Shown here: piece by piece, positions 8,805 through 17,162 of the stretch
Layout: the number at the start of each line of letters is the position of its first letter
Numbering within the stretch: position 1 is the first letter of the stretch
From: an uncultured Oscillospiraceae bacterium
Lineage (GTDB): Bacteria > Bacillota > Clostridia > Oscillospirales > Oscillospiraceae
Reading direction: 5' to 3'
Assembly (NCBI GenBank): GCA_944385435.1
Contig: CALWXG010000001.1
Span: forward strand, 1-64,000
Length of the DNA: 64,000 nucleotides
The notes under the pieces: generated by a model
Told to the model about the DNA's origin: nothing
Seen by the model: the letters and a program-made list of their open reading frames with translations, nothing else
Databases searched by the model: none
Translations under genes and position numbers: made by a program

Positions 8805-11012
8805 TCAGTGCAGCCAGGCCGGTCCGCTCTGTTCCTTCCGGAAGCAGTCCTGGCACAGCCTGCCCCGGTGGTGCAGGGGCAGCGGCTTCCCGCACCGGGC
8901 GCAGAACCGGATGTTGTTTCTCAGCCGGTGGAGCAGAATTTCATTGATCTGCTCCGCCACCTGCTCCCGGGTGTCATACAGCTTGTCCGTGTCCACCGGG
9001 CAGCCAAAGGCCTTGGAAAACGAAAAATAGAGGTCCAGTTTCTTGTAGTAGAGCTCCAGTGCCGGCAGGGTATCCTCCCCGTCCCCCGCCCCCGGCTGCT
9101 CCAGGGTCTCCCCCTGCTGCCAGCGGCTCAGGAACTGGAAAAACAGCTTGCGCAGCTCCTCCTCTTTTTCGTCAAAGGGGATGTTGGCCGCCCGCAGTTC
9201 CTGCTCCTTGGTCAGGGTAAAACCCCGCTCCCGCATCAGGGAGATCAGGGCAATATACCGGGAGATGTCCAGCTTCCGGTAAGGTTTCACCGTGGGCATC
9301 TGGTTCCACTGGGTGAGCACCTCCAGCAGATCATAGTCCACCTGAAGCACCAGCTCCGAGAACCCCACCACGGCGTACTCCAGCGGCGGAACCACCGCCT
9401 CCAGCCCGGCCCGGATCATGGCCAGATTCTGCGTCGCACCCACATAACCCTTGTTGTACATGCCGTACCGGCCGGCCCGGCCGGCGATCTGCTTGATCTC
9501 CGTGGTCTTCAGGTCCCGGCGCTCCTGCCCGTCGAACTTCTCCGTCTCCATGAAGATAATCCGCCGGATGGGCAGGTTCAGCCCCATCCCGATGGCGTCG
9601 GTGGACACAATATACTCCATTTTGCCCGCCAGGAACCCCTCCATCTGCTTCCTCCGGGTGGCGTAGGGCAGCGCCCCGTAGATGATGGCCGGCTCCTTCC
9701 CGCTCTGGCGCAGGTCCTCCGCAATGCTGAGCACCCCCACCTTGGAAAAGGTGATCAGCGCGTCTCCCGGCTGAATTCTGCGGTAGTCCACGGTGTGGGA
9801 CATGCACAGCAGCGGCGTGGTGCGCCGGTGCTCCACCACCTCATAGCTGTCCCCGCAGCTCTCGATGAGCTGGATCAGGATCTCTTTGGCCTCCGGCGCG
9901 GCACACAGATGCACCTCCGGCGCCAGAACTCCCAGGATGGCCCGGGTCCAGGCGTATCCCCGCTCCCGGTCCGCGATCATCTGGCACTCATCGATCACCG
10001 CCACCTCATAGTGCTGCTCCAGCGACAGCTTCTCCGCGGTGGCCGCCACATGGGTGTCCTCTTCCCGCACATCCTCTTCCTCTCCGGTGGTCAGACTGCA
10101 GTCCACTCCCGCATCCAGCAGCGTCTCCTGGGCCTCCAGCGCCAGAAGGCGCAGAGGCGCGAGATACACCCCGTTTTTCGCCCGGATCAGCCGCTGAAAG
10201 CCGGCATAGGTCTTTCCGGTGTTGGTGCCCCCCAGATGAAGGATAAAATGCCGGTGCATGCTCCGCGCCCGGGGGTATTCGTCCTTCGGATTCAGGGCGA
10301 TCAGCAGAGACAGGCTGTTGCGGATGGCCTGGGGCACATACCACCCGGACCACACCACGCCCAGCCCGTCCTTCACCAGCATCTGATCGGGGAATCCCGG
10401 CCTGGTGAGCATCTGCTCCAGATCGGACGGCTGCTGCCGCTGTGCAAACTCCTGCACCGCCTGTCTGGAGATCTCCAGCAGAATTTCCGCATACCGCTCC
10501 AGCATCTGCCTGGCCTTGGGGTGGTTGGGGTTTCTCCCCGCCCACTGCAGGGTTTTGCGGAGATGAAGCAGGGTCTCTTCCTGGTCGATTTTACGCCGGT
10601 TCAGCGTCAGCAGGTCGTCAATCCACGCCCCCGCGCTGGAACTGGAAATCAGCTTGCTCTTTTTCCCCGTCTTCCTGTCCGCCATCATTCCGAGTATTCC
10701 TCTGTGATAATGTCCGGCCAGCCTCCAGACCGTGCTCTCCTCTTTCCCCGCCCGGTCCCAGGCTGCCTTTGCAAGCTGCGCGGCGCGGTCCGGCGCCCCG
10801 GCTCCCTCCCCCGCGCCGGCGCCCCGGGACCTCTGGAATTCCGGGCTCTGCTCCGCCCTCTGCACCGTGCTCTGCTCCCAGAGTTTCAGGGTAGCCCCGT
10901 CGCACGCAATGGACAACGGCTCCGGCAGCAGGCGCTTGATCTGTCCCTCAGTCCAGCCTCTGTGTCTGATTTTGGCCTTGGACCAGTATTTCTTGTGATC
11001 ATATCCCGCCAT
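8805..11012 (-). CDS. Suv3-like superfamily 2 RNA helicase with zinc ribbon
   Basis: 735 residues. The helicase core has Walker A GGTNTGKT (261-268), the DEAD-box position DECQ (341-344), TFSKVGV, STDAIGMGLNL (470-480) and motif VI QIAGRAGRYG (508-517). The DECQ and GLNLP motifs and a following Suv3 C-terminal-like segment are typical of Suv3-type RNA helicases, in mitochondria partners of an exoribonuclease. A C-terminal CARCGKPL...CQDCF zinc ribbon precedes a short tail. The N-terminal 200 residues are low-similarity and Ala/Gly-rich around 62-85. The ATG at 11012 has a GGAGGAGG site; an upstream in-frame start at 11156 would contain the promoter. No exonuclease gene is adjacent, so its RNA-degradation role is inferred. 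Confidence 0.85.
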   Translation of the reverse strand: MAGYDHKKYWSKAKIRHRGWTEGQIKRLLPEPLSIACDGATLKLWEQSTVQRAEQSPEFQRSRGAGAGEGAGAPDRAAQLAKAAWDRAGKEESTVWRLAGHYHRGILGMMADRKTGKKSKLISSSSAGAWIDDLLTLNRRKIDQEETLLHLRKTLQWAGRNPNHPKARQMLERYAEILLEISRQAVQEFAQRQQPSDLEQMLTRPGFPDQMLVKDGLGVVWSGWYVPQAIRNSLSLLIALNPKDEYPRARSMHRHFILHLGGTNTGKTYAGFQRLIRAKNGVYLAPLRLLALEAQETLLDAGVDCSLTTGEEEDVREEDTHVAATAEKLSLEQHYEVAVIDECQMIADRERGYAWTRAILGVLAPEVHLCAAPEAKEILIQLIESCGDSYEVVEHRRTTPLLCMSHTVDYRRIQPGDALITFSKVGVLSIAEDLRQSGKEPAIIYGALPYATRRKQMEGFLAGKMEYIVSTDAIGMGLNLPIRRIIFMETEKFDGQERRDLKTTEIKQIAGRAGRYGMYNKGYVGATQNLAMIRAGLEAVVPPLEYAVVGFSELVLQVDYDLLEVLTQWNQMPTVKPYRKLDISRYIALISLMRERGFTLTKEQELRAANIPFDEKEEELRKLFFQFLSRWQQGETLEQPGAGDGEDTLPALELYYKKLDLYFSFSKAFGCPVDTDKLYDTREQVAEQINEILLHRLRNNIRFCARCGKPLPLHHRGRLCQDCFRKEQSGPAWLH

Positions 11013-11054
11013 GGCGTGTCCTCCTCCGGCGAAGCAGATTGCGTTACATGCAGT

Positions 11055-11083
11055 AGTATATCCGCAACCGGGCAAATATTCAA
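11055..11083 (-). promoter_or_regulatory. Promoter of Suv3-like helicase gene
   Basis: On the minus strand: TTGAAT (11078-11083), 17-bp spacer, TATACT (11055-11060), 43 bp before the ATG at 11012. It supports this start over the longer open frame. Confidence 0.75.
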
Positions 11084-11132
11084 CTGTGTTCGAATGAGAA
11101 GGCCGCACTCTCACACCCGGGTCTGCTCTATA

Positions 11133-11180
11133 AAAACTCCCCGGCAGGATGCGCATGCACGCACCTTGCCGGGGAGTTTA
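11133..11180 (-). terminator. Intrinsic terminator of M24 gene
   Basis: Stem TAAACTCCCCGGCA / TGCCGGGGAGTTT with a T5 run on the minus strand, 39 bp after the M24 gene. Confidence 0.8.
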
Positions 11181-11218
11181 CCGCCGCAGCCGCCGGTTCA
11201 GGACTGTTTCCCGCCCCG

Positions 11219-12442
11219 TTACAGCACGGTGATCTGCTGCGGGTAGTTGCCGAAGATCTCCACACCGTCTTTCTTCAGCCGGACCGTCTCATGGAGGGTC
11301 AGGCTGCGGCGGTTCTTCACCAGCTTGTGGATGGAGTCGAAGACCATCCCCTCCGCCAGGGGGAACTGCTCCCAGGGATTCTGGATCAGCGGGCGGCAGA
11401 CGGTGCTGTTGCCGATCCCCCGGATCTCCGTGGTCATCCAGTTGTGGCCGGTCTCCGGCGCCGCCCCCACAGACTGCTTGTAGGCGTTCAGCCCGTCCCG
11501 CAGCTCCCGCATGGTCATGCCGGGCCGGTAATAGTTCAGCTGATACTCCTGCAGCTTCAGCGCCTCGTCAAAGTGGGCGGCAATCTCAGCATGGGGCTCC
11601 TCAAAGAAGAAGTAGCGGCTGCGCTCCGCGTAATAGCCGCCGCAGCCCGGCGTCTCCAGGGTGAACTCCACAAAATCATGGTGGGTCAGCCGGTAATCGG
11701 CAGGCCGGGGCGCGGTGCACACCAGCTTGTCCTCCGGCCCAACAGGCCGGTTTTCCCCGATGAACAGCAGGATCTTGGGCATCTGCGTGGGATCCCCGCC
11801 CAGATTCAGCAGGTGATGGGTGATGTCCCCGAAGATCTCCTCTGTGGTGCGCCCCGGGCGGAGAAACAGCGCCGACCCCCGGAACATGGCGTCCTGGATC
11901 CGGCAGGTATTGCCCACCGCCTGCGCCTCTTCCTCGCTCTTGATGGCCCGCATCCAGGCCAGCTCCTGGCAGAAATCCACCAGTTCCACCCCCGGGCAGA
12001 TCTCCTGGAGGTAGTTGTAGAAGGCGTGGGTAATGAGCCCCAGCCCGTCATAGGCGATGCGCTTTGCCCCCTTCAGGATGTGGGACATGTCGTCTCCCGT
12101 GCTGTAGGGGTCGGTGCGCCAGTCGCATTCGCTGGTCTTGACGCCGTGGATCACCTCCAGCGGCCCGTCTTTGGGCAGGATCAGTGTGTAGGTATTCTTG
12201 AAATAGTTGTCGCATCCCAGCCAGTACAGGCTGGTGTGCACGCCCATGGTGGACGGCGGGAAATAGTTCTGCACAATGAGAACATCACAGTCGTATTCCC
12301 GCAGCTTCGCCCGCACAAGCTCATGCCGCCGTTCTTTTTCAGCCTCGCTGAAAAAGGGGCGGCCTCCATAGTCATTGCCCCAGGGGCCAATGACCGCCCG
12401 GGTATAATTGGGCCAGATCCGAGGGTTGAACAGCCCTGACAT
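11219..12442 (-). CDS. M24 (aminopeptidase P/creatinase-fold) family protein, metal ligands mostly lost
   Basis: 407 residues with the two-domain creatinase/prolidase fold: an N-terminal domain with CDVLIVQNYFPPSTMG and a C-terminal pita-bread domain. The five metal ligands of M24 peptidases are largely absent: the D-x10-D segment reads VEFTLETPGCGGYYAERSRYF, the GHG histidine position reads RGIGNST, and only the last Glu (LHETVRL) remains. It therefore probably acts like creatinase, which hydrolyses without metal, or on an unknown non-peptide substrate. It is transcribed with the MarR gene just upstream (15-bp gap), so it likely belongs to the regulon shared with the divergent symporter operon. 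Confidence 0.82.
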   Translation of the reverse strand: MSGLFNPRIWPNYTRAVIGPWGNDYGGRPFFSEAEKERRHELVRAKLREYDCDVLIVQNYFPPSTMGVHTSLYWLGCDNYFKNTYTLILPKDGPLEVIHGVKTSECDWRTDPYSTGDDMSHILKGAKRIAYDGLGLITHAFYNYLQEICPGVELVDFCQELAWMRAIKSEEEAQAVGNTCRIQDAMFRGSALFLRPGRTTEEIFGDITHHLLNLGGDPTQMPKILLFIGENRPVGPEDKLVCTAPRPADYRLTHHDFVEFTLETPGCGGYYAERSRYFFFEEPHAEIAAHFDEALKLQEYQLNYYRPGMTMRELRDGLNAYKQSVGAAPETGHNWMTTEIRGIGNSTVCRPLIQNPWEQFPLAEGMVFDSIHKLVKNRRSLTLHETVRLKKDGVEIFGNYPQQITVL

Positions 12443-12457
12443 AACTGCATCCGCTCC

Positions 12458-12934
12458 TTACGTTGTCCTCTGGAGCGTCTCCCCTGCCCGTCGGTACATG
12501 GTTTCCAGCATGCCGCTGAGCGCCTGCACCTCTTCCTCCGAAAAACCGGACAGCAGCTCGCTGCCCCACTCCCGGATGGAGGCGAACACCTGCGGCCGGA
12601 GCGATTCCCCCAACGGCGTCAGGGTAACCTCATACTGCCTGCGGTCGGTCTCACTGCGGTGCCTGCTGACAATTCCCTTCTGCTCCAGGCTCTTGATTGC
12701 CCGGACCGTAAGGGCCTCGTCCACAGACAGCTCCCGGGAGAGCTGACGCTGGCTGCCCGACCCGATCTTGCACAGACACACCACAAAGGTGATCTCCGAT
12801 GCGGTGATGCCCAGAGGCTGCATGACCCGGCTCAGGTAGCGCTGGTGACTGCGGTGCAGGGTGGAGATGTATCTCCAGATCATTGATTTGTCCATAGTTT
12901 GTTTGCACGCTCGCTTTCGACTTGTCGTGGCCAT
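12458..12934 (-). CDS. MarR family transcriptional regulator
   Basis: 158 residues. The winged helix is visible: ITASEITFVVCLCKIGSGSQRQLSRELSVDEALTVRAIKSLEQKGIVSRHRSETDRR contains helix-turn-helix and the DxR-bearing wing, followed by LTPLGESL. It should bind DNA as a dimer and release a repressed operon on binding a small phenolic or similar ligand. The ATG at 12934 is chosen over a TTG at 12961 because the latter lies inside a palindrome that is probably the operator; an AAGG sits just upstream. It lies between an M24-fold gene (co-directional) and the divergent GPH symporter operon, and likely controls both. Confidence 0.9.
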   Translation of the reverse strand: MATTSRKRACKQTMDKSMIWRYISTLHRSHQRYLSRVMQPLGITASEITFVVCLCKIGSGSQRQLSRELSVDEALTVRAIKSLEQKGIVSRHRSETDRRQYEVTLTPLGESLRPQVFASIREWGSELLSGFSEEEVQALSGMLETMYRRAGETLQRTT

Positions 12935-12948
12935 CCTAACCTTATTTA

Positions 12949-12962
12949 CTTGACTTGTCAAG
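12949..12962 (-). promoter_or_regulatory. Predicted MarR operator (marR side)
   Basis: Palindrome CTTGAC-TT-GTCAAG, 15 bp upstream of the MarR start codon. An identical 14-mer occurs at 13068-13081 in front of the divergent symporter gene. Confidence 0.65.
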
Positions 12963-13035
12963 CATTTTCGTCAGAATGGTGTATTTTTGTGTGTTCTGTC
13001 AAATCGTATCTGTGTATTTTTAGCTCTTCCGTCAA

Positions 13036-13081
13036 TTGACTTCTCGGTTTTCCCGCATTACCATATGCTTGACTTGTCAAG
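13036..13081 (+). promoter_or_regulatory. Promoter of GPH symporter operon with predicted MarR operator
   Basis: TTGACT (13036-13041), 17-bp spacer, TACCAT (13059-13064). The second copy of the CTTGAC-TT-GTCAAG palindrome (13068-13081) covers the expected start point, a position suited to repression. Confidence 0.65.
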
Positions 13082-13146
13082 TAATGTCCACCTGCCGCTC
13101 GCCCAAGACAATCTGACGTTCCGTCTTATTGGGAGGAGGACCCATT

Positions 13147-14559
13147 ATGGCAACACCCAACGCCAACACCGCACTGCGTCATGCGGGCACCCCCGTGCGA
13201 AAAATAGAGTACGTGGGCTATGCTCTGGGCATGATGGGCTACCAGGTGCAGAACACCGTGTTGAACATGTACCTGCTGCTCTATCTCACCAACGTGCTGC
13301 AGATCCCGTCCATCGCCGCCGGCTCCATCACCCTGGTCTGCCGCTTTGTGGACGCCTGCACCGACATCTTCTTCGGCACCATCGGCGACCGCACCCACAC
13401 CCGCTGGGGTTCCTACAAACCCTGGTATGTGACCATGGCGGTGCCCGCCTGCCTGTCCTTCGCGCTGCTGTTCATCCGGCCCGGCTTCATCACCCCGGGC
13501 ACCGGCATCGCGCTGGCCTGGGCCTATTTCATCTATCTGATTTTCGGCAGCGTGTTCACCACCATCATGTACACCGCCTACGGCGCCTTCACATCCGTGG
13601 CCTCCGCCGACGCCGGAGAGCGCAACAAGCTGGTCATGTCCCGTCAGATGGGCCTGAACCTGTCCGGCCTGCTGGCCTGCTGCACCATGCCCCTGATGCT
13701 CCACTTCGGCAACGGTGACTCCAACTCTCCCGCGGCCTTCGCCGCCATGGCCATTTTCCTGGCTGTGATCAGCGTGGCCTGCTATCTGCTGTGCGGCGTG
13801 TCCATCAAAGAGCGGGTGGCGCTGAACCCCGGCCGCAAGCTGCCCATCCGGGAGAGCTTCAAGGTCTTCAAGGGCAACTACCTCTTCCTCAGCGCCCTGA
13901 TCCTCAACGTGCTGCAGTCCATCGGCATCGCCATGTTCGGCGGCATGATGACCTACTACTTCCTGTACTACAAGATGAATCCCGCAGGCATGACCCCCAC
14001 CCAGATCGTCTCCGCCCTTGTGGCCATTGCGGTCAATCTGCTGGTGCTGCCCTGGATGATGCGGCGCATGAAGCGCTCCGCCATCTACATGACCGCGGTA
14101 ATTCTCTTCGTGGGCCTGGAGATCCTGGGCTACTTCCTGGGCGGCTATGAGATCAGCGGCTACCTGCTCATGTGCGCCTACACCGTGTGCATGATGATCG
14201 TGTACGCCGTGACCTACTCCATCATCCCCGATGCGGTGGACTACGGCGAGTGGCGCAACGGCGTGTCCGCCCCCGGCACCGTCAACACCGTGCTGTCCTT
14301 CATTCAGAAGACCACCACCGGCATCGGCACCCTGCTCATCGCCGTCATCACTGAGACCATCGGGCTGGATCAGTCTCTGGGCCTGGCCCAGTCCCCCGCC
14401 ACCCAGGAGGGGATGCGCTTCTACTTCTTCCTGGCCCCCACCGCCTTCTTCGCCGCCTCCGCCCTGGGTCTGATCTTCCTGCGGGTCACCCCCGAGAAGA
14501 TGAAGCAGATCCGGGCTGAGCTGAAAGAGCGCCGGGCCGCCGCCAACAAGGAGGTCTGA
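13147..14559 (+). CDS. GPH (glycoside-pentoside-hexuronide:cation) family symporter
   Basis: 470 residues, about 12 hydrophobic segments. The N-terminal signature fits the MelB/GPH group of the major facilitator superfamily: LLLYLTNVLQIPSIAAGSITLVCRFVDACTDIFFGTIGDRTHTRWGSYKPW includes the cation-site Asp residues and the conserved RWGSYKP loop. It should import a glycoside or related compound with Na or H. An AGGAGGA ribosome site precedes the ATG at 13147. It leads an operon with two NTF2-like genes (4 and 14 bp gaps) and is divergent from a MarR gene. The substrate is unknown. Confidence 0.9.
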   Translation: MATPNANTALRHAGTPVRKIEYVGYALGMMGYQVQNTVLNMYLLLYLTNVLQIPSIAAGSITLVCRFVDACTDIFFGTIGDRTHTRWGSYKPWYVTMAVPACLSFALLFIRPGFITPGTGIALAWAYFIYLIFGSVFTTIMYTAYGAFTSVASADAGERNKLVMSRQMGLNLSGLLACCTMPLMLHFGNGDSNSPAAFAAMAIFLAVISVACYLLCGVSIKERVALNPGRKLPIRESFKVFKGNYLFLSALILNVLQSIGIAMFGGMMTYYFLYYKMNPAGMTPTQIVSALVAIAVNLLVLPWMMRRMKRSAIYMTAVILFVGLEILGYFLGGYEISGYLLMCAYTVCMMIVYAVTYSIIPDAVDYGEWRNGVSAPGTVNTVLSFIQKTTTGIGTLLIAVITETIGLDQSLGLAQSPATQEGMRFYFFLAPTAFFAASALGLIFLRVTPEKMKQIRAELKERRAAANKEV

Positions 14560-14562
14560 TCC

Positions 14563-14970
14563 ATGGACGGACTGCGTGAAAAAAACCTGGACACCATCCG
14601 CAAATTTCTCTCCTGCGCCGGGCCGGAGCGCAAGGACACCCGCCGCCCCCTCTTCACCGCCGACGCGGTGAAAGAGATGGAGCTGGCCCTGCCCACCGGC
14701 ACCGTGCTCCAGCACGACTCCGCCTTTGACTGGCTGGAGGACAGCTCCGCCGGCTGCCCCCAGTGGGGGTTCTACGAAAATCAGATCTTCCAGACCGACG
14801 ACCCCAACTATTTCCTGGTGAAATCCGTGGGCCGGGGCAATCAGGACTTTGAGCACCGGGGCTACCTGACGTGCTACATCAACTATTATGTCAATGAGTT
14901 CTGGATGGAAGACGGCAAGATCAAGCTGTTCCGGGAGACGGTCAACCCCTTCGCCCGGCTGCATCTGTGA
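14563..14970 (+). CDS. PhzA/PhzB-like NTF2-fold protein (first copy)
   Basis: 135 residues. The layout resembles the phenazine-biosynthesis PhzA/PhzB group of SnoaL/NTF2-like proteins: an N-terminal helix (NLDTIRKFLSCAG), a mid WGFYENQIFQTDDPNYFLVKSVGRG strand pair and the C-terminal EFWMEDGKIKLFRETVNPFARL, which matches the PhzB ending EDGKI...E..NPF. NTF2-like proteins of this type are small cyclases, isomerases or dehydratases. No phenazine genes are present, so the reaction is unknown. It follows the symporter by 3 bp and is followed by a paralogue. Confidence 0.75.
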   Translation: MDGLREKNLDTIRKFLSCAGPERKDTRRPLFTADAVKEMELALPTGTVLQHDSAFDWLEDSSAGCPQWGFYENQIFQTDDPNYFLVKSVGRGNQDFEHRGYLTCYINYYVNEFWMEDGKIKLFRETVNPFARLHL

Positions 14971-14983
14971 GGAGGAACGGCAT

Positions 14984-15334
14984 ATGACCATCGAAGTTTT
15001 GGCTGAACAGAATCTGGCCTGTGTCCGGGCTTTCCTCCAGACCGCCAGCGCAGAGGAGGGCAGGGGCCTGTTTGTCCCCCACGCAGTGGTGGAATACCAG
15101 GCTGCCGACCGTGTCCCCAGGTCCGTGGACGCCGCCGACTGGCCCGCTCAGGGTGCCTGGCAGTTTGAGAACGTCAGGGTTTACACCGGGGACGACCCCA
15201 ATACGATCCTGGCAGAAGCGGACAAGCTCACCGCAGACGGTACGGAATATCTCATCGTGGAGTTTCTCCTGGAGGAGGGAAAAATCCGCCGCTACCGGGA
15301 GATTCCCAACCCCACCATGAGCCTGCACCGCTGA
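14984..15334 (+). CDS. PhzA/PhzB-like NTF2-fold protein (second copy)
   Basis: 116 residues. It shows the same pattern as the preceding gene but shorter: NLACVRAFLQTASAEEGRGLF, WQFENVRVYTGDDPNTILAEA and EFLLEEGKIRRYREIPNPTMSLH. The shared phrases (xxxV/IF/Y-T-x-DDPN and EGKI-x(4)-RE-x-x-NP) indicate paralogy and maybe a heterodimer, as in PhzA/PhzB. GAGGAGGA lies before the ATG at 14984. It is the last gene of the symporter operon. Confidence 0.75.
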   Translation: MTIEVLAEQNLACVRAFLQTASAEEGRGLFVPHAVVEYQAADRVPRSVDAADWPAQGAWQFENVRVYTGDDPNTILAEADKLTADGTEYLIVEFLLEEGKIRRYREIPNPTMSLHR

Positions 15335-15391
15335 GCTGCCGGGCTCTGCGTTTATTCTACCTCATCTTCAGGAAAAATGGGAGTATCCGCC

Positions 15392-16219
15392 ATGAAAAAA
15401 GTTGCATTTATCGGAACCGGAAACATGGGCGGCGCCCTGATCCGGGCCGCCTGCCGGGCCGTGGGCCCGGAGGAAGTGGTCGTCACCGACTACGTCCGGG
15501 AGAAGGCATCTGCCCTGGCCCGGGAACTGGGCTGCACCGCCGTGGACACCAATGACCAGGCCGCAGCCGAAGCGCAGTATCTCTTCCTGTGCGTAAAACC
15601 CCAGGTCCTGCCCGGGGTGGCCGCCGGCCTGGCGCCGGCTCTGGCCCGGTGCCGCAGAGCCGGCGAGGAGAAAGTGCTGGTATCCATTGCCGCCGGCATC
15701 CAGATCTCCGCGCTGAAGGGCTGTCTGCAGGGGGTGGATCCCCTGCCGCCTGTGGTGCGCATCATGCCCAACACCTGCGCGGCCATCGGACAGGGCATGC
15801 TGGCCATGGCCGCCGGTCCGGAGGTGGAGGAATCCTGCCTGACCGGTGTGGAGCAGATCCTGTCCTGCGCCGGCCGGGTGGAACGGCTGGAGGAATCCCT
15901 GATGGACCAGTTCACCGCCGTGGCCGGCTGCGGCCCGGCCTACGTGTACCAGTTCATTGAGGCGCTGGCCGACGGGGGCGTCCTGGTGGGACTGCCCCGG
16001 CAGCAGGCCCAGATCTACGCCGCCCAGACGGTGCTGGGCGCGGCAGCCATGGTGCTGGAGAGCGGCCAGCATCCCGGCGCGCTGAAAGACGCGGTCTGCT
16101 CCCCCGGCGGCTCCACCATTGCCGGGGTGGCGGCCCTGGAGCGGTGCGCCATCCGCTCCGCCGCCATTCAGGCGGTGGCGGCGGCCTATGAAAAGAACCG
16201 GGACCTTGGCAAACACTGA
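15392..16219 (+). CDS. proC: Pyrroline-5-carboxylate reductase
   Basis: 275 residues. Last step of proline synthesis: reduces 1-pyrroline-5-carboxylate with NAD(P)H. Rossmann motif VAFIGTGNMGGALI at the N-terminus, CVKPQVLP, VRIMPNTCAAIGQGM, then the C-terminal FTAVAGCGPAYVYQFIEALADGGVLVGLPR and VCSPGGSTIAG, both diagnostic for ProC. The start at 15392 (MKKVAFIG) has GGGAG 8 bases upstream; an ATG at 15377 would add five residues. No proA or proB is nearby. Confidence 0.96.
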   Translation: MKKVAFIGTGNMGGALIRAACRAVGPEEVVVTDYVREKASALARELGCTAVDTNDQAAAEAQYLFLCVKPQVLPGVAAGLAPALARCRRAGEEKVLVSIAAGIQISALKGCLQGVDPLPPVVRIMPNTCAAIGQGMLAMAAGPEVEESCLTGVEQILSCAGRVERLEESLMDQFTAVAGCGPAYVYQFIEALADGGVLVGLPRQQAQIYAAQTVLGAAAMVLESGQHPGALKDAVCSPGGSTIAGVAALERCAIRSAAIQAVAAAYEKNRDLGKH

Positions 16220-16386
16220 ACCCGTCCATCTCCCTCTCTTTCCCTTCCCCGGCCGGTCTTCGGACCGGCCGAGGAACTTTTTTCCTTCCGTTGCGTCCTA
16301 CCGGAACAGAGCCGGATTTTCCCTCCCGGAATCCCCGGCATCCCAATCCCATCCGCCACATGCGGAAACGAATCTCTGGAGGACCT

Positions 16387-16902
16387 ATGAAAAAGACCCT
16401 ATCCCTTGTTCTTGTCACAGTTCTGGCGCTGAGCCTGCTGGCTGGCTGCACTTCCCAGCCTCCCGCAGCCTCCAAAACACCCGAAGAACTCACCTGTCTG
16501 TACGCTCAGGCCATCACGGAACACGGCGGAGAACCTGTGGAATACAATCCTGTGATCAGCGAAGTGAGCGACGATGACATGCTGATCCCCATCATTCTGG
16601 AATCCCTGGGCTTGACGCAGGAAGATATGGTCGCCTTCGGCATCAGCATGTCCATGATCAACACCCAGGCCTACGGCATCGCGGCCATCATGCCTGCCGA
16701 GGGACGGGAACAGGCTGTGCTGGACGGCCTGCAGGCCCATATCGACAGCACCTGCCGTGCCTTCGAGCACTATATCCCCGGCAACAAGGAGATTGCTCAG
16801 GCCACCCGGCTGGAGACGCTGAAAGACGGCACCATTCTCATGGTGATGTGTGAAAATCAGGACGAGATCTTTGAAGGCATCAAAGCTGTCATTGAGGGCT
16901 GA
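16387..16902 (+). CDS. DUF4358-like lipoprotein
   Basis: 171 residues. A lipoprotein signal peptide (MKKTLSLVLVTVLALSLLAGC) has a lipobox LAGC, so the mature protein starts at Cys21 and is membrane anchored. The rest matches the DUF4358 pattern: ISMSMINTQAYGIAAIMPAEGREQAVLDGL, then the YIPGNKEIAQ segment and TILMVMCENQDEIFEGIKA. Function is unknown for the family. GGAGG precedes the ATG. The 167-bp gap after proC shows no clear promoter. Confidence 0.8.
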   Translation: MKKTLSLVLVTVLALSLLAGCTSQPPAASKTPEELTCLYAQAITEHGGEPVEYNPVISEVSDDDMLIPIILESLGLTQEDMVAFGISMSMINTQAYGIAAIMPAEGREQAVLDGLQAHIDSTCRAFEHYIPGNKEIAQATRLETLKDGTILMVMCENQDEIFEGIKAVIEG

Positions 16903-16951
16903 GCCCAGCTGCTGCACAGCTGCGCAACTTTTTCTGATCTTACGGCCAGCT

Positions 16952-16986
16952 ACCCTGCCCGGGCCCTGCCCCGGGCAGGGCTTTTT
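16952..16986 (+). terminator. Intrinsic terminator
   Basis: Stem CCCTGCCCGGG / CCCGGGCAGGG followed by CTTTTT, downstream of the lipoprotein gene. Confidence 0.9.
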
Positions 16987-17023
16987 CTGTCCTCTGCCGC
17001 GAAAACTTCTTCACATAAAATGG

Positions 17024-17052
17024 TTGACGGATAATCTGTTCTGGTATATGGT
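17024..17052 (+). promoter_or_regulatory. Promoter of moxR-DUF58-transglutaminase operon
   Basis: TTGACG (17024-17029), 17-bp spacer, TATGGT (17047-17052), about 110 bp before the MoxR start. Confidence 0.65.
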
Positions 17053-17162
17053 AAAGAGGTGTTTCCGCTGCCTGGCCGCGGCCGGGCGAACCCGCACTTC
17101 TCCCCGATGCCCCGCCCGCCAATTCAGGGCGCCGGCACCGGTCCGGAAAGGAGTTTTCTTCT

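Noticed and set aside
8757..11246. Plus-strand open frame of about 830 codons opposite the Suv3-like helicase
   Set aside because: Product lacks any known motif and the helicase on the other strand shows all its motifs.
12935..12961. N-terminal extension of the MarR protein from TTG 12961
   Set aside because: It would place the start codon inside the operator palindrome; ATG 12934 with AAGG upstream fits better.
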